Assembly (NCBI RefSeq): GCF_018135625.1
Contig: NZ_CP073078.1
Span: forward strand, 3,318,501-3,382,500
Reading direction: 5' to 3'
DNA from: Phenylobacterium montanum
Lineage (GTDB): Bacteria > Pseudomonadota > Alphaproteobacteria > Caulobacterales > Caulobacteraceae
Length of the DNA stretch: 64,000 bases
A program made the position numbers and the translations under genes. Under the pieces are notes generated by a model. The model was not told the DNA's origin. It ran no database searches and saw only the letters and a list, made by a program, of their open reading frames with translations. Positions 9,079-16,686 of the stretch are shown here, in pieces (the first letter of the stretch is position 1; each line of letters starts with the position of its first letter).

Positions 9079-9822
9079 ATGAAGCTCGAATGTTTCGCCA
9101 CCACCCAGCGGCCGCCGGACATCGTGCCGGGCCGGCCGCAGCGCGCCTGGATGGAGAAGTTCGACGAGCGGCACCCCTACCGCTGCCTGCCCCTGACCAT
9201 GGCCAACACCACCGGCTGGGAGATCCTCTGCCCGATGGCCTTCACCGCCACCTGGAACGGCGGCAATCACCAGAACGACATCACCCTGGTCCCGGACGTC
9301 CCGCACCCGGACTTCCACGATTTCGTGGTCTCGCACTTCTCGACCGGGGTCCTGACCTTCCATCCCGGCTACCTGTTCCGCACGCCGGAGAACTGGTCGA
9401 TGTGGGTGATGGGCCCGCCCAACCACATCAAGGACGGCATCCAGCCCCTGATGGGCCTGGTGGAGACCGACTGGCTACCCTTCCCCTTCACCATGAACTG
9501 GCATTTCACCCGGCCGGGCGAGGTGCGCTTCGAGCGCGGCGAGCCGTTCTGTTTCATCACCCTGGCCCAGGACAAGCCGATCGAGGAGTTCGACGTGGTC
9601 CAGCGCTCGCTGCAGAGCGAGCCGGACCTTCGGGCCCAGTACGAGGCCTGGGGCAACCGCCGCACCGAGTTCAACAAGCGCCTGGCCAAGGGCGACGAGG
9701 CCACCATCAAGGAGGCCTGGCAGCGGTTCTATTTCCGCGGCGAAATGCCCGACAACACCGGCCCGAACCCCAAGACCCACGTCAACAAGCGCCGCCTCAA
9801 GGCCCCGCGCTTCACCCGCTGA
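9079..9822 (+). CDS. DUF6065 family protein, unknown function
   Basis: A soluble 247-residue protein recognised as a DUF6065 member by its pattern: an N-terminal Cys-containing strand, RAWMEKFDERHPYRCLPLTMAN, TTGWEILCP, a mid-region FHPGYLFRTP, and PLMGLVETDWLPFPFTMNWHFTRPG. It is rich in aromatic residues and Pro, has no signal peptide or membrane segment, and ends in a basic tail (NKRRLKAPRF). Members often occur in natural-product or oxygenase contexts, but no such genes are close here. The ATG at 9079 has GAGGAA seven bases upstream. Function is not known. Confidence 0.75.
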   Translation: MKLECFATTQRPPDIVPGRPQRAWMEKFDERHPYRCLPLTMANTTGWEILCPMAFTATWNGGNHQNDITLVPDVPHPDFHDFVVSHFSTGVLTFHPGYLFRTPENWSMWVMGPPNHIKDGIQPLMGLVETDWLPFPFTMNWHFTRPGEVRFERGEPFCFITLAQDKPIEEFDVVQRSLQSEPDLRAQYEAWGNRRTEFNKRLAKGDEATIKEAWQRFYFRGEMPDNTGPNPKTHVNKRRLKAPRFTR

Positions 9823-9873
9823 GAGCCGCGCCGCCTTCAGCAAGGCCGCGGCGAAAAAGCCGCGCGACCCCGC

Positions 9874-9902
9874 TTGCCAAGCGCGCCGGCCTCTGCCATA
9901 AG
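9874..9902 (+). promoter_or_regulatory. candidate promoter for tRNA-Gly
   Basis: A TTGCCA at 9874-9879 and CATAAG at 9897-9902 are 17 bases apart, which fits a housekeeping sigma factor. The tRNA begins about 38 bases after the -10 element. Confidence 0.4.
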
Positions 9903-9940
9903 CCGCGCTCCTCGCGAGGGTCGCTTCGGCCCTCGTCGAT

Positions 9941-10015
9941 GCGGGCGTAGCTCAGGGGTAGAGCACAACCTTGCCAAGGTTGGGGTCGGGCGTTCGAATC
10001 GCCTCGCCCGCTCCA
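9941..10015 (+). tRNA. tRNA-Gly (GCC)
   Basis: A complete cloverleaf with encoded CCA. The acceptor stem is GCGGGCG at 9941-9947 paired with CGCCCGC at 10005-10011. The D arm is GCTC...GAGC, the anticodon arm is CAACC-TTGCCAA-GGTTG with anticodon GCC at 9973-9975, and the T arm is GGGCG-TTCGAAT-CGCCT. The discriminator base is T at 10012 and CCA follows at 10013-10015. It decodes GGC/GGU glycine codons, the main glycine codons in this high-GC genome. A promoter-like pair lies upstream and an intrinsic terminator follows. Confidence 0.97.
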
Positions 10016-10040
10016 TTTCTCCAAAAGAAATGCAGCGATC

Positions 10041-10067
10041 AAAGCGGTCCTTCGGGGCCGCTTTTTG
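10041..10067 (+). terminator. intrinsic terminator after tRNA-Gly
   Basis: AAAGCGGTCC, a TTCG tetraloop and GGGGCCGCTTTTT form a stable stem followed by a T run. It lies 26 bases after the tRNA 3' end and just before the convergent diiron protein gene. Confidence 0.85.
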
Positions 10068-10079
10068 CTTTCTGTCGCC

Positions 10080-11213
10080 CTATTCCGCCGCCGTCAGCCG
10101 CCGGGCGCCTTCCTCGGCGCGCTGCTTGAAATTGATGCCCTGCAAAAAGCGGATGCCCTCGTCGGCGATGGCGTCACCGGGCATGGAGAGGCCCTGGGCG
10201 GCCAGTTCGTCCATGTCGACGAAGCCGGCGTAGAAGCCCCGGGTGCGCTCGGTGATCAGGTGCGCGTTGAGCAGGGTCTTGACCAGCACGCGGAAGGCGT
10301 TGGTCTCGCCGCGCATCTTGCGGTTGGGGTCGCGGTTGCGGCGCATCTCCTCGAAGCCGTCCAGCACCCGCTCGGGGTCGAGGCCAAAGGCTTCGTAGAC
10401 CGGCGCGTGCTGCTGGGGGCCGCCCTGGTTGATGAGCAGGGCCTGGCAGCAGTGCGCCGCCCAGTCCTCGACCACGCAGCGTTCGGCCTCGGTCATCTGC
10501 GGCACGGTGCGGTCGGCCCAGATCTTGCCGAACTTGTGGTGGAAGGCCTCGTCGGTCATCACCAGCTGGAACAGCTTTTTGGCCAGTGGGTCGGCGTTGT
10601 AGCGGAAGCCGTTGGCGAAGGCGCCCATGGCCAGGCCCTCGACGATCATCTGCATGCCGATGATCTTCTTGTAGACCTCGGGCGAGGCGATGATCTCGAC
10701 GAGGAGGGCCTTCAGCACCACCCCGCATTCGGTCGGCCGGCCCCAGCGCACCTTGATGTACTTGGCGAAGGCGGTGACGTGACGGGCCTCTTCCCGGGTC
10801 TGGTTGGCGGCGTATTCCTGGGCCCCCTGATCCTTGAGCACATGGCACAGCGAGGCCGAAAGGTTCAGCGCCCCCTGCTCGCCGTGCAGGATCGAGGAGA
10901 AGCCCCAGAGCTGCATGTGGTTGATGAAGGCGACCCGCTGCTTGGGATCGCTCAGCGCTTCCGAGACATAGGGGATGCGAAGGGCCATGACGTGGTGGTC
11001 GGGGACCATGGCCACGTTTTCCAGGTCGAAGGGGGTGTCGAAGTCGATGTACTTGGGGTCCAGCGGGTCCCAGAAATGGTCGTGGGTCGCCGAGATGATC
11101 TTATCGAAACAGGTCGAGCGGGCGCCGTAGCGGTCGAGCTCGAGCATGGACTCGAAATCGTCCGGGGCCACAGCCTCATAGACCATGTCCTTGGTGATGT
11201 TGCCGTCGGCCAT
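10080..11213 (-). CDS. ferritin-like / AurF-like diiron protein, function unknown
   Basis: A soluble protein of 377 residues with the spaced Glu and ExxH-type motifs of a four-helix diiron protein: HGEQGA, then EEARH, then EGLAMGAF, then DEAFHHKFG. This arrangement resembles AurF-type N-oxygenases and other ferritin-like oxygenases, in which a diiron centre activates oxygen. The substrate cannot be inferred and no biosynthetic partners are adjacent. The start ATG at 11213 has GGAGAG seven bases upstream; an upstream in-frame codon at 11258 is less likely. The gene is divergent from the S10 carboxypeptidase across a 213-base spacer that contains an ATTAA-N6-TTAAT inverted repeat. Confidence 0.65.
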   Translation of the reverse strand: MADGNITKDMVYEAVAPDDFESMLELDRYGARSTCFDKIISATHDHFWDPLDPKYIDFDTPFDLENVAMVPDHHVMALRIPYVSEALSDPKQRVAFINHMQLWGFSSILHGEQGALNLSASLCHVLKDQGAQEYAANQTREEARHVTAFAKYIKVRWGRPTECGVVLKALLVEIIASPEVYKKIIGMQMIVEGLAMGAFANGFRYNADPLAKKLFQLVMTDEAFHHKFGKIWADRTVPQMTEAERCVVEDWAAHCCQALLINQGGPQQHAPVYEAFGLDPERVLDGFEEMRRNRDPNRKMRGETNAFRVLVKTLLNAHLITERTRGFYAGFVDMDELAAQGLSMPGDAIADEGIRFLQGINFKQRAEEGARRLTAAE

Positions 11214-11302
11214 TTTCGGCTCTCCAGGCGGGCTCGTCCCTGAGTTATCACTGTCCACCTGTACCCGATCGCCGTCAATCGGCGCGCCGGTCGGCGAGGA
11301 TC

Positions 11303-11318
11303 ATTAAGCAAGTTTAAT
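11303..11318. promoter_or_regulatory. AT-rich inverted repeat in a divergent promoter region
   Basis: ATTAA and TTAAT separated by six bases form a perfect inverted repeat in an otherwise GC-rich spacer between the diiron gene and the S10 peptidase gene. The CtrA consensus needs seven bases between TTAA halves, so this is at best a variant or the site of another regulator. Confidence 0.3.
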
Positions 11319-11426
11319 CCCCGCCGGCCGGCCGTCCGTAGACGCGCGTTTCGCCGTAGCGTATGCCCGCGACCAAACTTGGCCGCGCGAGTGCGAGCCA
11401 AGGCGCCACCATAGAGGGGCCTTTTC

Positions 11427-13025
11427 ATGAAACGCACCGCGCTGACCGCGCTGGCCACTGTTCTCCTGCTCAGCGCCGCCCCCGCGGCCTTCGCCACCCA
11501 CGCCTACGCCGACGACATGGACGGCAAGGGCGAGGCCGCCGCGGCGGACAAGAAGGACAGCCAAGAGGAAAAGATCGACGCGGCCACCGCTCGCGCCCCG
11601 ATCGACGAGCAGGCCTCGACCACCAGCCACACCATCCAGGTCCACGGCCAGACCCTGGCCTACAAGGCGACCGCCGGCACGCTGACCATCCGCGACGACG
11701 ACGGCAAGCCGGTCGCCAGCCTGTTCTATGTCGCATACGCCCTGGACAACCCCAAGGGCGGGCTGAACCACCGCCCGGTGACCTTCCTCTACAATGGCGG
11801 CCCAGGCTCCTCGAGCATCTGGCTGCACATGGGCTCGCTTGGCCCCATGCGGGTCAAGACTTCGAGCCCCGACCACATGGGCTCGGCGCCGTTCAGCTTC
11901 GGCCCCAACGAAGACACCCTTCTGGACAAGACCGACCTGGTGTTCATCGACGCCATCGGCACCGGCTATTCCCGGCCCCTGGGCAAGACCGAGGCCAAGA
12001 CCTTCTGGGGCGTGGACCAGGACGCCGACGCCTACGCCAAGGCGATCAGCCGATACATCCTGCTGAACGGCCGCACCAACTCGCCCAAGTTCCTGTTCGG
12101 CGAATCCTACGGCACCACCCGCTCGTCGGCCCTGGTCTACAACCTGCACCAGCGGGGCGTGGACATGAACGGGGTCACGCTGCTGTCCTCATGGCTGAAC
12201 ACCGCCGCCAGCGAACCCGGCTTCGACCTGAACTACGCCGAATATCTGCCGAGCTATGCGGCGACCGCCTGGTTCCACAACAAGATCGCCAACAAGCCCG
12301 CCGACGAGGCCGCCTTCCTGGCCGAGGTCCGCGCCTGGGCCGCCGGCCCCTACGCCGCGGCCCTGTTCAAGGGCGACGCCATCAGCCCTCAGGAGTTCGA
12401 CCAGGTCGCCCAGCAACTGGCCGCCTATACCGGCCTGCCGGTGGACTATGTGAAGAAGGCCAAGCTGCGGGTGAACCTGGAACGCTTCCGCCGCGAACTG
12501 CTGCGCGACCAGGGCCGCATCACCGGCCGCCTCGACAGCCGCTACCTCGGCCAGGAAGAGGACACCGCCGGCGAGGCCACCAGCTACGATCCCGCCGATA
12601 CCGCCATCTCCGGCGCCTTCGTCGGGGCGGCGGGCGACTACATCACCGGCGAGCTGAAGTTCAAGACCAACCTGGAATACCGCCCCAGCTACTACAAGGC
12701 GGGCGAGGCCTGGGACTTCCACCACGCCATCGTCAACGGCGGCGGCCAGAAGGCCAATGTCTCGCCGGTCTATCTCGACCTGGCCCAGACCATGCGCGAG
12801 AACCCGCACATGAAGGTGTTTTCGCTGAACGGCTGGTACGACCTGGCCACGCCGTTCTTCGAGACCGAGTACGACCTGGACCACATGCTGCTGGACCCGG
12901 CGATCAAGGCGAACCTCTCCTACGCCTACTATCCTTCGGGCCACATGGTCTATCTGAACCCCGACGCGCTGAAGCAGATGCACAGCGACCTCGCCCGGTT
13001 CTACGACATGGCCGCCCCGCAGTAG
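11427..13025 (+). CDS. S10 family serine carboxypeptidase, exported
   Basis: Carboxypeptidase of the S10 (carboxypeptidase Y) family, 532 residues, with a clear signal peptide (residues 1-28, ending near AHA/AYA-type residues), so periplasmic or secreted. The oxyanion block NGGPGSSS lies near residue 130 and the nucleophile is in GESYG (about Ser227). The Asp is in GWYDLATP (about 472) and the His in YPSGHMVY (about 506), so the triad is complete. Between the signal and the enzyme domain is a charged linker rich in Ala, Asp and Lys. GAGGGG precedes the ATG. It probably trims peptides from the C-terminus for nutrition or envelope turnover. Confidence 0.92.
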   Translation: MKRTALTALATVLLLSAAPAAFATHAYADDMDGKGEAAAADKKDSQEEKIDAATARAPIDEQASTTSHTIQVHGQTLAYKATAGTLTIRDDDGKPVASLFYVAYALDNPKGGLNHRPVTFLYNGGPGSSSIWLHMGSLGPMRVKTSSPDHMGSAPFSFGPNEDTLLDKTDLVFIDAIGTGYSRPLGKTEAKTFWGVDQDADAYAKAISRYILLNGRTNSPKFLFGESYGTTRSSALVYNLHQRGVDMNGVTLLSSWLNTAASEPGFDLNYAEYLPSYAATAWFHNKIANKPADEAAFLAEVRAWAAGPYAAALFKGDAISPQEFDQVAQQLAAYTGLPVDYVKKAKLRVNLERFRRELLRDQGRITGRLDSRYLGQEEDTAGEATSYDPADTAISGAFVGAAGDYITGELKFKTNLEYRPSYYKAGEAWDFHHAIVNGGGQKANVSPVYLDLAQTMRENPHMKVFSLNGWYDLATPFFETEYDLDHMLLDPAIKANLSYAYYPSGHMVYLNPDALKQMHSDLARFYDMAAPQ

Positions 13026-13083
13026 GGTTGTCCTGGCGCGGAGGGGCTTGGAGCCAGGCCTCTCCGCGTCTAAATTGAGCGCC

Positions 13084-13314
13084 ATGAACGCTTATGACCG
13101 AGACCTCGGCGGGTCCGACCTCGCCGTCCTGCACTATGGCGACGGCGAATACGCGGTGATCAAGGCCGGGCGCTACGTGGTGTGCGCCGTGTCGGGGGCC
13201 AAGATCCCGCTGGACGCCCTGCGCTACTGGAACCCCGAGGCCCAGGAAGCCTATGCCGGGCCGGAACAGGCCCTGGCCCGCTGGCGCGAGCTGCACCCGG
13301 CCGAGAAGGGCTGA
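13084..13314 (+). CDS. DUF2093 domain protein
   Basis: Small protein of 76 residues typical of Caulobacterales and other alphaproteobacteria. The diagnostic core is AVIKAGRYVVCAVSGAKIPLDALRYWNPEAQEAY. Two strands with a Cys and an IPL-RYW motif suggest a compact beta fold; no function is known. The ATG at 13084 is used because family members begin just before this core; the open frame reaches back to 13048. It converges on the lipid A acyltransferase gene, six bases away. Confidence 0.8.
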   Translation: MNAYDRDLGGSDLAVLHYGDGEYAVIKAGRYVVCAVSGAKIPLDALRYWNPEAQEAYAGPEQALARWRELHPAEKG

Positions 13315-13320
13315 GCGCCT

Positions 13321-14289
13321 TCACATCCCGAGCCGCGCATAGGCCTCCTCGTCCCAGCGTTTGTGCACCCAGAAATATTCCTCGGGCCGCTCGCGCACCC
13401 GCGCCTCGATGAAGTCGGTGATCCTGCGGACCGCGACCTCAACGTCCTCCTGGCGATCGCCGGTTTGCGGCAACGGGATCGGCTCGTGGACGATGACGCG
13501 GAAGCGGGCGCCCTTCAGCCGCTGCACCGACATCGGCTGAATCTGGCCGCCGAACCGCAGGGCGAGCTTGGCCGGGCCTGTGGCCGTATGCACCGGCTGG
13601 CCGAAGAACAGCGACGCCACGCCGCGGTTGTTCTTCTGGTCGTTCATCAGCGCCACCGACTGGCCGCGCCCCATGGCCTGCAGCATCTCGCGGATGCCGT
13701 CGCTGCTCTTGGGCGCGAACAGTTCGACGCCATAAGCCTTACGGCTCTCGACGATCGCCTCGTTCACATAAGGGTTGTTGGCCTTGCGGAAGGTGATCGC
13801 GCAGTCGATGCCGGCGCCCAGGATCACCGAGGACATGATCTCGAAATTGGACAGGTGGCCGGAGACGAACACCGTGGCCGGGCCATGCTCGGCTATGGCC
13901 TTCAACCGCTCCATGCCCACGACCTCGACCCGACCGCTGTCCAGGGTCAGGCGGTCCATCATCAGGAATTCGGCGAAGTAGCGGCCGACGCTCTCCCACT
14001 GGGCGCGGCGGATACGCTCGCGCTCGGCCTCGCTCATCTCGGGAAAAGCCAGGCGAAGATTGCGCCGGACGGTCTTGTCGACCCCGGTCAGCGGCCCCAG
14101 CTGGGACAGGATCCAGGCCCCCAGGTCCGAGGCGGCGTCGACCGGCAACAGGCGCAGCAGGAACTTGACCGCGCCGTAGCCGACGGCCTCCAGCCGCCAG
14201 GCCAGGTTCTGTCCGAAGGAAGCGTCGACGGGGTCCAAGCGATCGGCCAATCCAAGCAAGTGCGGCTGCGGCGCGAAGCCGGCGCACAA
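13321..14289 (-). CDS. lipid A lauroyl-type acyltransferase (LpxL/HtrB family)
   Basis: Inner-membrane acyltransferase of up to 322 residues that adds a secondary acyl chain to lipid A on the cytoplasmic face. The catalytic motif is GHLSNFE (His-x4-Glu, the alphaproteobacterial form of HX4D/E), followed by the TFRKANNPYV block and a C-terminal EEYFWVHKRWD, all diagnostic of the family. The start is uncertain: there is no ATG before residue 90, and TTG codons at 14289, 14259 and 14250 are possible; the one at 14250 would give LADRLDP as in relatives. It is divergent from the XRE regulator gene. Confidence 0.85.
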   Translation of the reverse strand: MCAGFAPQPHLLGLADRLDPVDASFGQNLAWRLEAVGYGAVKFLLRLLPVDAASDLGAWILSQLGPLTGVDKTVRRNLRLAFPEMSEAERERIRRAQWESVGRYFAEFLMMDRLTLDSGRVEVVGMERLKAIAEHGPATVFVSGHLSNFEIMSSVILGAGIDCAITFRKANNPYVNEAIVESRKAYGVELFAPKSSDGIREMLQAMGRGQSVALMNDQKNNRGVASLFFGQPVHTATGPAKLALRFGGQIQPMSVQRLKGARFRVIVHEPIPLPQTGDRQEDVEVAVRRITDFIEARVRERPEEYFWVHKRWDEEAYARLGM

Positions 14290-14386
14290 GCTGCGCCGAT
14301 CCCGTTCGCCGCCGCGGCATATCGCTTGCCAGGGGAAAGGCCAAGCGTCCCGCGTCGGGACGGCAAGCTATTTGAAAGGCTAGCCG

Positions 14387-14770
14387 GTGGGCAACGAAAT
14401 CGACCTTCACCTGGGCAAGCGGCTCCGGCGTCGCCGGCGTCTGCTCGGTCTGACCCAGCAACAGCTCGCGGACGCCGTCGGCGTTCGCTTCCAGCAGATC
14501 CAGAAATACGAGTGCGGCGCCAACCGCATCTCGGCCGCGCGCCTTTGGAGTCTGGCCGAGGCGCTGGAGGTTCCCGTGGGCTATTTCTATGACGGCCTGG
14601 CCGCCAGCGCGCCCGTCGAGATCCCGCCCGAACGCGGCGAAGGCGGCGAAGTCCTGGCCCGCAAGGAGACCCAGGACCTGATCCGCGCCTACTACCAGCT
14701 GGGCGAGCGCCCGCGCCGCCGGCTGCTGGACCTGGCCAAGTCGCTGCACAACGGCGCCGAAGCGGCCTAA
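14387..14770 (+). CDS. XRE family transcriptional regulator
   Basis: DNA-binding protein of 127 residues with an N-terminal helix-turn-helix of the lambda Cro/CI class: GKRLRRRRRLLGLTQQQLADAVG, then recognition-helix residues FQQIQKYECGANRIS. The C-terminal half (residues 75-127) ends in a basic RRRLLDLAKSLH helix, also present in a second XRE gene at 55604-56041, so the two are paralogues. The start is GTG at 14387. No ligand-binding domain is visible. Its targets are unknown; the divergent acyltransferase gene is the nearest candidate. Confidence 0.85.
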   Translation: MGNEIDLHLGKRLRRRRRLLGLTQQQLADAVGVRFQQIQKYECGANRISAARLWSLAEALEVPVGYFYDGLAASAPVEIPPERGEGGEVLARKETQDLIRAYYQLGERPRRRLLDLAKSLHNGAEAA

Positions 14771-14784
14771 GCTCGATGATCGCC

Positions 14785-14845
14785 GCGCGGGGCTTCGCGG
14801 CTCCGCGCTCATATTGCTGAGCGCGGGGCTTTGCCGCCCCGCGCT
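14785..14845. repeat. tandem GC-rich hairpins between XRE and hisN
   Basis: Two similar hairpins occur side by side. The first is GCGCGG (14785-14790) paired with CCGCGC (14803-14808). The second is a perfect 10-base stem AGCGCGGGGC (14820-14829) and GCCCCGCGCT (14836-14845) with loop TTTGCC. Both share the core GCGCGGGGCTT, suggesting a duplicated palindromic repeat. No T run follows, so it is not a typical intrinsic terminator. Confidence 0.6.
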
Positions 14846-14865
14846 GAGAGGCTATGGCTTGCGCC

Positions 14866-15684
14866 ATGCCTGACACTCTCGATTCCGCCCGCCTGGACCA
14901 GCTCGACGCCTTCCTGCTCGAGCTGAACCGGGCGTCCGCGGACGTCATCCTGCCCCTGTTCCGCGCCGACCATGGCCTGGAGGACAAGGCCGCCCCGGGC
15001 GTCGCCTTCGACCCGGTGACCCAGGCCGACAAGGGGGCCGAGGCCGCCATCCGCAAACGGCTGTCTGAGCGGTTCCCCGAGCATGGGGTGATCGGCGAGG
15101 AATACGGTGAAGACCGGCCAGACGCCGAGTTCGTCTGGGTGCTGGACCCGATCGACGGCACCCGCGCCTTCATCGCCGGCCTGCCGCTGTGGACCACCCT
15201 GATCGGCCTGCGCTTCCAAGGGCGGCCCGTGCTGGGCTCGATCGGCCAGCCCTTCATCGGCGAGGTGTTCGTCGGCTCCGACCGCGGCTCGCGCCTGATC
15301 TCGGCCGCAGGGACCCGCCCGCTGGCCGTACGCGCCTGTCCCAGCCTGGAGCAGGCGGTGATCGCCACCACCGACCCGGTCCTGTTCCGCGACGACGCCC
15401 AGGCCCAGGCCTGGGGCCAGCTGCGCGCCGCGGTGCGCCTCGCCCGGTACGGCTGTGACGCCTATGCCTACGCCATGGTGGCCATGGGCAAGCTGGACCT
15501 GGTGGTCGAGACGGGTCTGAAGGCCTGGGACATCGAGGCGGCCGTGCCGGTGCTGGCCGGCGCCGGCGGCTTCGTCGCCGACTGGCGCGGCGCGCCGATC
15601 GGGACCCAGGGCGGCAAGATGCTGCTGGCCGGCGACCGCGCCGCCATGGAACAGGCCGCCGAGATCCTCAGCCCGGCGGCTTAG
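14866..15684 (+). CDS. hisN: histidinol-phosphatase, inositol monophosphatase fold (HisN)
   Basis: Magnesium-dependent phosphatase of 272 residues for the penultimate step of histidine synthesis. Motifs of the inositol monophosphatase superfamily are present in order: DPVTQADKGAE, EEYGE with metal-binding Glu, the central WVLDPIDGTRAFIAGLPLW (DPIDGT, metal ligands), and the C-terminal GLKAWDIEAAVPVLAGAGG. The run IDGTRAFIAGLP is characteristic of HisN rather than CysQ or SuhB. The start could be ATG 14854 or ATG 14866; AGAGG is too close to the first and rather far from the second. Its 3' end overlaps the convergent hydrolase gene by 17 bases. Confidence 0.88.
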   Translation: MPDTLDSARLDQLDAFLLELNRASADVILPLFRADHGLEDKAAPGVAFDPVTQADKGAEAAIRKRLSERFPEHGVIGEEYGEDRPDAEFVWVLDPIDGTRAFIAGLPLWTTLIGLRFQGRPVLGSIGQPFIGEVFVGSDRGSRLISAAGTRPLAVRACPSLEQAVIATTDPVLFRDDAQAQAWGQLRAAVRLARYGCDAYAYAMVAMGKLDLVVETGLKAWDIEAAVPVLAGAGGFVADWRGAPIGTQGGKMLLAGDRAAMEQAAEILSPAA

Positions 15685-16654
15685 AGCCGGCGCCCACCTG
15701 TTCGGCCAGGGCGTCGAATTCGCGCCAGAACTGGGCGCGGATGTCGTCGGTCTCCATCAGAATCTCGTGGAAGGCGCCCTTGACCTCGACATAGCGGGCG
15801 CCTGGCACGCGGGCGGTGACCGTCCTCTGGTCGGCGTTGCTGACCAGCCGCTCCAGCTCGGCGCCCATCACCACCAGCGGAATATGGATGCGGGTCACCT
15901 CGGGCGCGGTGTGCAGCCAGTCCACGGCGCGGAAGGCGCTGGCCAGCCAGCCCCAGGTCGGCGCCCCCAGGGCCAGGTCGCGGTCGGCCAGGATCTGGCG
16001 GCGGGTGCGGTCGTAGCGCGCCCGGTCATGGGTCAGCTGGTCCGCTTCGAAGGTGGTCGTATAGGGGTCGGTGGCCCCGCCCAGGATGTAGCCGCCGCCC
16101 CGCCCCAATGCGGCCAGCCCCTTGGACATGGACCTGGCTAGCCAGGGCGGGATCTGCCCGGTGTTCAGCCCCAGCATCGGCGCCGACAGGATCGCCGCGT
16201 CGAAGCCGCCGATCTGCTTGGCCAGGGCGGTCAGGGTAAGGCAGCCGCCCATGGAATGCCCGACGGCGATGCGCGGGTGCGGCAGGCGGTCGTCGAACTG
16301 GGCCACCAGCCGGCGAAAATCCTCGATGAAGTCGTCATAGCCCGCCGCATGGCCCTTCAGCCGGTCGCCCAGGAGCCGGGCCGAGCGCCCCTGGCCGCGC
16401 CAGTCGTGGATCAGCACCGAAAAGCCGCGGGCGACCAGCTCGCCCACCACCTCGACATATTTCTCGATCGGCTCGGTGCGCCCGCCGCTCAGCACCACCG
16501 ACCCCCTGGGCTGCTCGGCCGGAGCAAACGCCGCGCGCATGGGCAGGCCGCCGACCCCCTCGTACCAGATGGCCCGGGTTCCGGGTGGAAAGGCGCAGTC
16601 GGCGGTGGCCAGCAGGGGCGCGTCCGCGCCGGTCTCGAAGGTCTTGGCGTCCAT
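15668..16654 (-). CDS. alpha/beta hydrolase, lysophospholipase-like
   Basis: Serine hydrolase of 328 residues in the lysophospholipase/monoglyceride lipase branch (PldB-like). The nucleophile elbow is GHSMGG, preceded by the typical VLIHDWRGQGRS block, and the C-terminal VKGAFHEIL supplies the His. No signal peptide is clear. The substrate is probably a lysophospholipid or monoacylglycerol. The ATG at 16654 (MDAKTFE) is preferred; a TTG at 16690 would overlap the stop of the upstream gene. It follows the methyltransferase-like lipoprotein gene on the same strand and may be co-transcribed. Confidence 0.82.
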   Translation of the reverse strand: MDAKTFETGADAPLLATADCAFPPGTRAIWYEGVGGLPMRAAFAPAEQPRGSVVLSGGRTEPIEKYVEVVGELVARGFSVLIHDWRGQGRSARLLGDRLKGHAAGYDDFIEDFRRLVAQFDDRLPHPRIAVGHSMGGCLTLTALAKQIGGFDAAILSAPMLGLNTGQIPPWLARSMSKGLAALGRGGGYILGGATDPYTTTFEADQLTHDRARYDRTRRQILADRDLALGAPTWGWLASAFRAVDWLHTAPEVTRIHIPLVVMGAELERLVSNADQRTVTARVPGARYVEVKGAFHEILMETDDIRAQFWREFDALAEQVGAGSKPPG

Positions 16655-16686
16655 GGGCTCGAAGTTGGCCGCTTGCGGCGCACAAG

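Noticed and set aside
9812-10042. Minus-strand ORF covering tRNA-Gly with the sequence GRGDSNARPQPW
   Set aside because: This is a well-known artefact of translating a tRNA-Gly gene in antisense; the tRNA cloverleaf explains the conservation.
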